From positions 1-27,788 of the forward strand of contig JAFWRL010000266.1 of NCBI GenBank assembly GCA_017520105.1: a stretch of DNA of 27,788 nt, in the 5' to 3' direction. Positions 22,426 to 27,788 of the stretch are shown here, piece after piece; the first letter of the stretch is position 1, and the number at the start of each line of letters is the position of its first letter. The notes beneath the pieces were generated by a model. That model saw only the letters and a program-made list of their open reading frames with translations, made no database searches and was not told where the DNA came from. The translations under genes and the position numbers were made by a program. This stretch comes from Fibrobacter sp. (GTDB lineage Bacteria; Fibrobacterota; Fibrobacteria; Fibrobacterales; Fibrobacteraceae).

Positions 22426-24420
22426 GTGGAAAAACAATTTCTTTTAGGAATATTCGTATGGCTTTTCGCCGTAGGAATTGTTTCTGCGCAATCCGGTTCA
22501 GAAGATTCTTCTGGATTGGAACCTCCGCATGCAATTGTTCGTCTTTCGGAACATGGTGAACCGGTAGAACTCACCTGTGATGTACCCCTAGAAGGGGAAG
22601 TGTCGTATCAGTGGTATAAAAGTACCTCTAATTCCGTTAAATCGGGTATAGCCATTGAGGGCGAAACTTCCCGACATTTTATGTCAGCTTCTTTCCCGAA
22701 CAAGAGCGTCCGATTCTATTTCTGTGTTGCGACGTCTTCTGAAGGGATAAGTGAGCCTTCGGATATTTTTGTTGTTGCATATACAGGCTTGCCTATAGTA
22801 AAAATCAACACTGTTGATGGAGAAGAACCTACTGCCGAATATGCCTATGCGCCCAATAAAGTTTATGGCCGCGGGATTACCAATGCGACGAAGGTTCCTG
22901 CGTCAATGCAAATCATCGATACTAGCGGTAATGTTGTCTATGAAAGCGGCGACTATAAAAAAGATGCCAGCGGGCTTACGATAAAGCTTCGCGGTAACAC
23001 GAGTGTCGATTTGGATGGAAAATCCTCGTATAAACTTAAATTGCAAAAAAAGGCCGATTTGCTCGCTCCGTTGATTTCGCGCAGCGGAAAATCTTATCGA
23101 GACAAGGAATGGATTCTACACAAGGACGCGACAACGCTCAATACAGTCATAGGTTTTTGGGTTTGCGATATTGCCGGCGTGCCTTGGACTCCCAAGTATA
23201 GCTTTGTCAATGTTTTCATCAATAACGACTATCGCGGTTTGTACCTGCTTATGGAAACCGTAAATCGCAACGAGTCCAGAGTTGATGTGTCCAAGGATGG
23301 GTATATCATCGAACGCGATGCGTACTGGTGGAATGAAGATGTAATGTTTGAAACTTCGGGTTACAATCAAAAATATACTTTTAAGTATCCCGATGACGAC
23401 AAGATTTCGATAGACCAAATTTTCTATATAAAAAATTATGTCGAAGTGTTAGAGTGGCATGTTGCCTACGGTGCGTATGACTACTACATTGATGTCAAGA
23501 GTTTTGCACGATGGCTTTTGGTGCACGACTTTTTAGGAACGCTGGATGCAGCAGGCTCGAATATATTCATGTCGAAATATGATACAACGAAAACATCAAA
23601 ACTCCAGATGCTGACAAATTGGGATTTTGATACGAATTACATGCGAGAGGGAAAGTGGTCGATTCAGCACGACGAAGACCGTATGTATGCGGCCTCGATG
23701 TTCAAAAGTGCTAATAGGAGTTTTGCAAAATCGTACAAAGCCTTATACGATAGTGTCGCTCCGATTCTTTGGAAAAATATTGAAAAGAAATTGAAAGGGT
23801 TGGATAATGCTTTAGGCGGACAGATTGTTAACGCTCGTTATTGTGACCTTGTGCGATGGGGGCTGCTAAGTTACAATCCTGTGAAGTATGATTCTATTGT
23901 TGCCCAAAAATGGTTTACGTCGCGTGAAGCGTGGCTTAAAAAAATGATGAAAAAATCTCGTACGGTTTCGTTTGCGCTTGATGGGGGCCAATTTGAAAAT
24001 AAAAAGGCGATACCCGAATCAATCAACTTTTTAGACCGTATTGAAATTCCTCAACCCCAAAAGCAAGGGTATGTTTTTTCGGGTTGGACAAGTGAATCTG
24101 ATACAGTTCCTCAAAAAAATATTGTGCTGTATGGCTATAACATGACCGAAGATGTCCAGTTGACGGCTCATTGGTCTTTGAGTATTCGGCCTATTAAAAA
24201 AATTGAAGACATGTCGTTGAAAAAGGACGATCTCGTGAATATGGAAAGCTTTTCTGTTGATGTATTCAGTGCGTTAGGCTCGTTTTTAGGGCGCATCTCG
24301 TTGAATAATACTGACATGCAGCTTGTTTTGAGGACGCTTAGGAATGCGGGATTCGCGACAGGTGTGTATATCCTTCGCAGCAATGCGCTGCGTTTGAATT
24401 ATCGTGTGCAGATGAGATGA
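22426..24420 (+). CDS. Secreted CotH-kinase-like protein with Ig-like, Listeria-Bacteroides repeat and FPm-1 modules
   Basis: A 664-residue secreted protein. Order: signal peptide (about 1-22, ends VSAQ), Ig-like domain (about 38-120; C51, W63 and C100 in canonical positions), CotH-like atypical kinase domain (about 140-500), a Listeria-Bacteroides repeat (about 513-583, GYVFSGWT and LTAHWS) and FPm-1 (about 606-664). CotH signatures are KLRGNTS (187-193), GLYLLMETVNR (271-281), VHDFLGTLDAAGSNIF (366-381) and the NWDFDTNY site (398-405). CotH proteins phosphorylate spore-coat proteins in Bacillus and also occur fused to dockerins in cellulosomes. The GTG start is well supported by AGGAGG 5 nt ahead. 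The DNA is more AT-rich than in the neighbouring hydrolases. Substrate is unknown; a structural or surface-protein-modifying role is inferred. Confidence 0.85.
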   Translation: MEKQFLLGIFVWLFAVGIVSAQSGSEDSSGLEPPHAIVRLSEHGEPVELTCDVPLEGEVSYQWYKSTSNSVKSGIAIEGETSRHFMSASFPNKSVRFYFCVATSSEGISEPSDIFVVAYTGLPIVKINTVDGEEPTAEYAYAPNKVYGRGITNATKVPASMQIIDTSGNVVYESGDYKKDASGLTIKLRGNTSVDLDGKSSYKLKLQKKADLLAPLISRSGKSYRDKEWILHKDATTLNTVIGFWVCDIAGVPWTPKYSFVNVFINNDYRGLYLLMETVNRNESRVDVSKDGYIIERDAYWWNEDVMFETSGYNQKYTFKYPDDDKISIDQIFYIKNYVEVLEWHVAYGAYDYYIDVKSFARWLLVHDFLGTLDAAGSNIFMSKYDTTKTSKLQMLTNWDFDTNYMREGKWSIQHDEDRMYAASMFKSANRSFAKSYKALYDSVAPILWKNIEKKLKGLDNALGGQIVNARYCDLVRWGLLSYNPVKYDSIVAQKWFTSREAWLKKMMKKSRTVSFALDGGQFENKKAIPESINFLDRIEIPQPQKQGYVFSGWTSESDTVPQKNIVLYGYNMTEDVQLTAHWSLSIRPIKKIEDMSLKKDDLVNMESFSVDVFSALGSFLGRISLNNTDMQLVLRTLRNAGFATGVYILRSNALRLNYRVQMR

Positions 24421-27788
<3,368 letters not shown>

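Noticed and set aside
22374..22559. A short ORF beginning at the ATG just after TATATT
   Set aside because: It overlaps the CotH-like gene in another frame, contains the ribosome binding site of that gene in its middle and resembles no protein.

Overview
The window looks like a chromosome fragment of Fibrobacter (a Fibrobacter succinogenes-type fibre degrader of the herbivore gut). Six secreted proteins end in the same basic module of about 60 residues (pattern: x-V-F-x-x-x-G-x-x-L-G-x-I, then G-V-Y-x-V-R-S, ending in K or R). This matches what has been called Fibrobacter paralogous module 1 (FPm-1). The CBM6-plus-FPm-1 domain order is typical of the hemicellulases of this genus. The genus call rests on recognition, not on a database search.

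Left part (1-7126), housekeeping and accessory genes. A small SPOR-domain lipoprotein-like or periplasmic protein (102-503) converges on a very large minus-strand protein (636-4736). That protein has the DUF4011 / SF1 helicase / MTES_1575 nuclease / DUF3320 layout, but its helicase motifs are visibly broken. Next comes a glutamyl-Q tRNA(Asp) synthetase (gluQ, 4770-5837, minus) carrying an in-frame insert of about 75 residues built from palindromic and tandem repeats. It is followed by a small secreted protein of unknown function (5966-6553) and a DnaQ-like DEDDh exonuclease with a TTG start (6560-7126).

Right part (7282 to the end), a secreted hemicellulose-degradation island: a minus-strand CE1-type esterase, then on the plus strand GH43 (exo-xylosidase/arabinofuranosidase type), a second CE1/LpqC-type esterase, an HGG-type carboxylesterase, a GH27 alpha-galactosidase, a beta-helix enzyme (GH141-like), an AXH-type GH43 with two CBM6 domains, a CotH-kinase-like protein and a GH2 beta-galactosidase that runs off the window. 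All have signal peptides. Together they would strip ester, arabinosyl, xylosyl and galactosyl decorations from complex heteroxylan. No transporter, SusC/SusD pair or regulator is present. Only 17574-20204 and 20227-22299 are close enough (22 nt) to be a clear operon; most other genes are separated by terminators.

Between genes there is a recurring terminator-like repeat (TGTCRCCCCG plus hairpin, at four sites), a C/A-rich tandem repeat (17311-17453), and a recurring TATATT -10-like box. In two cases this box lies exactly 6 nt before the ATG, suggesting leaderless mRNAs. No tRNA, rRNA, CRISPR array or transposase was found. The points most worth a second look are the repeat-derived insert in GluQ, the motor-dead helicase-nuclease, the CotH protein carrying the hemicellulase C-terminal module, and the possibility that FPm-1 is a type IX secretion sorting domain.
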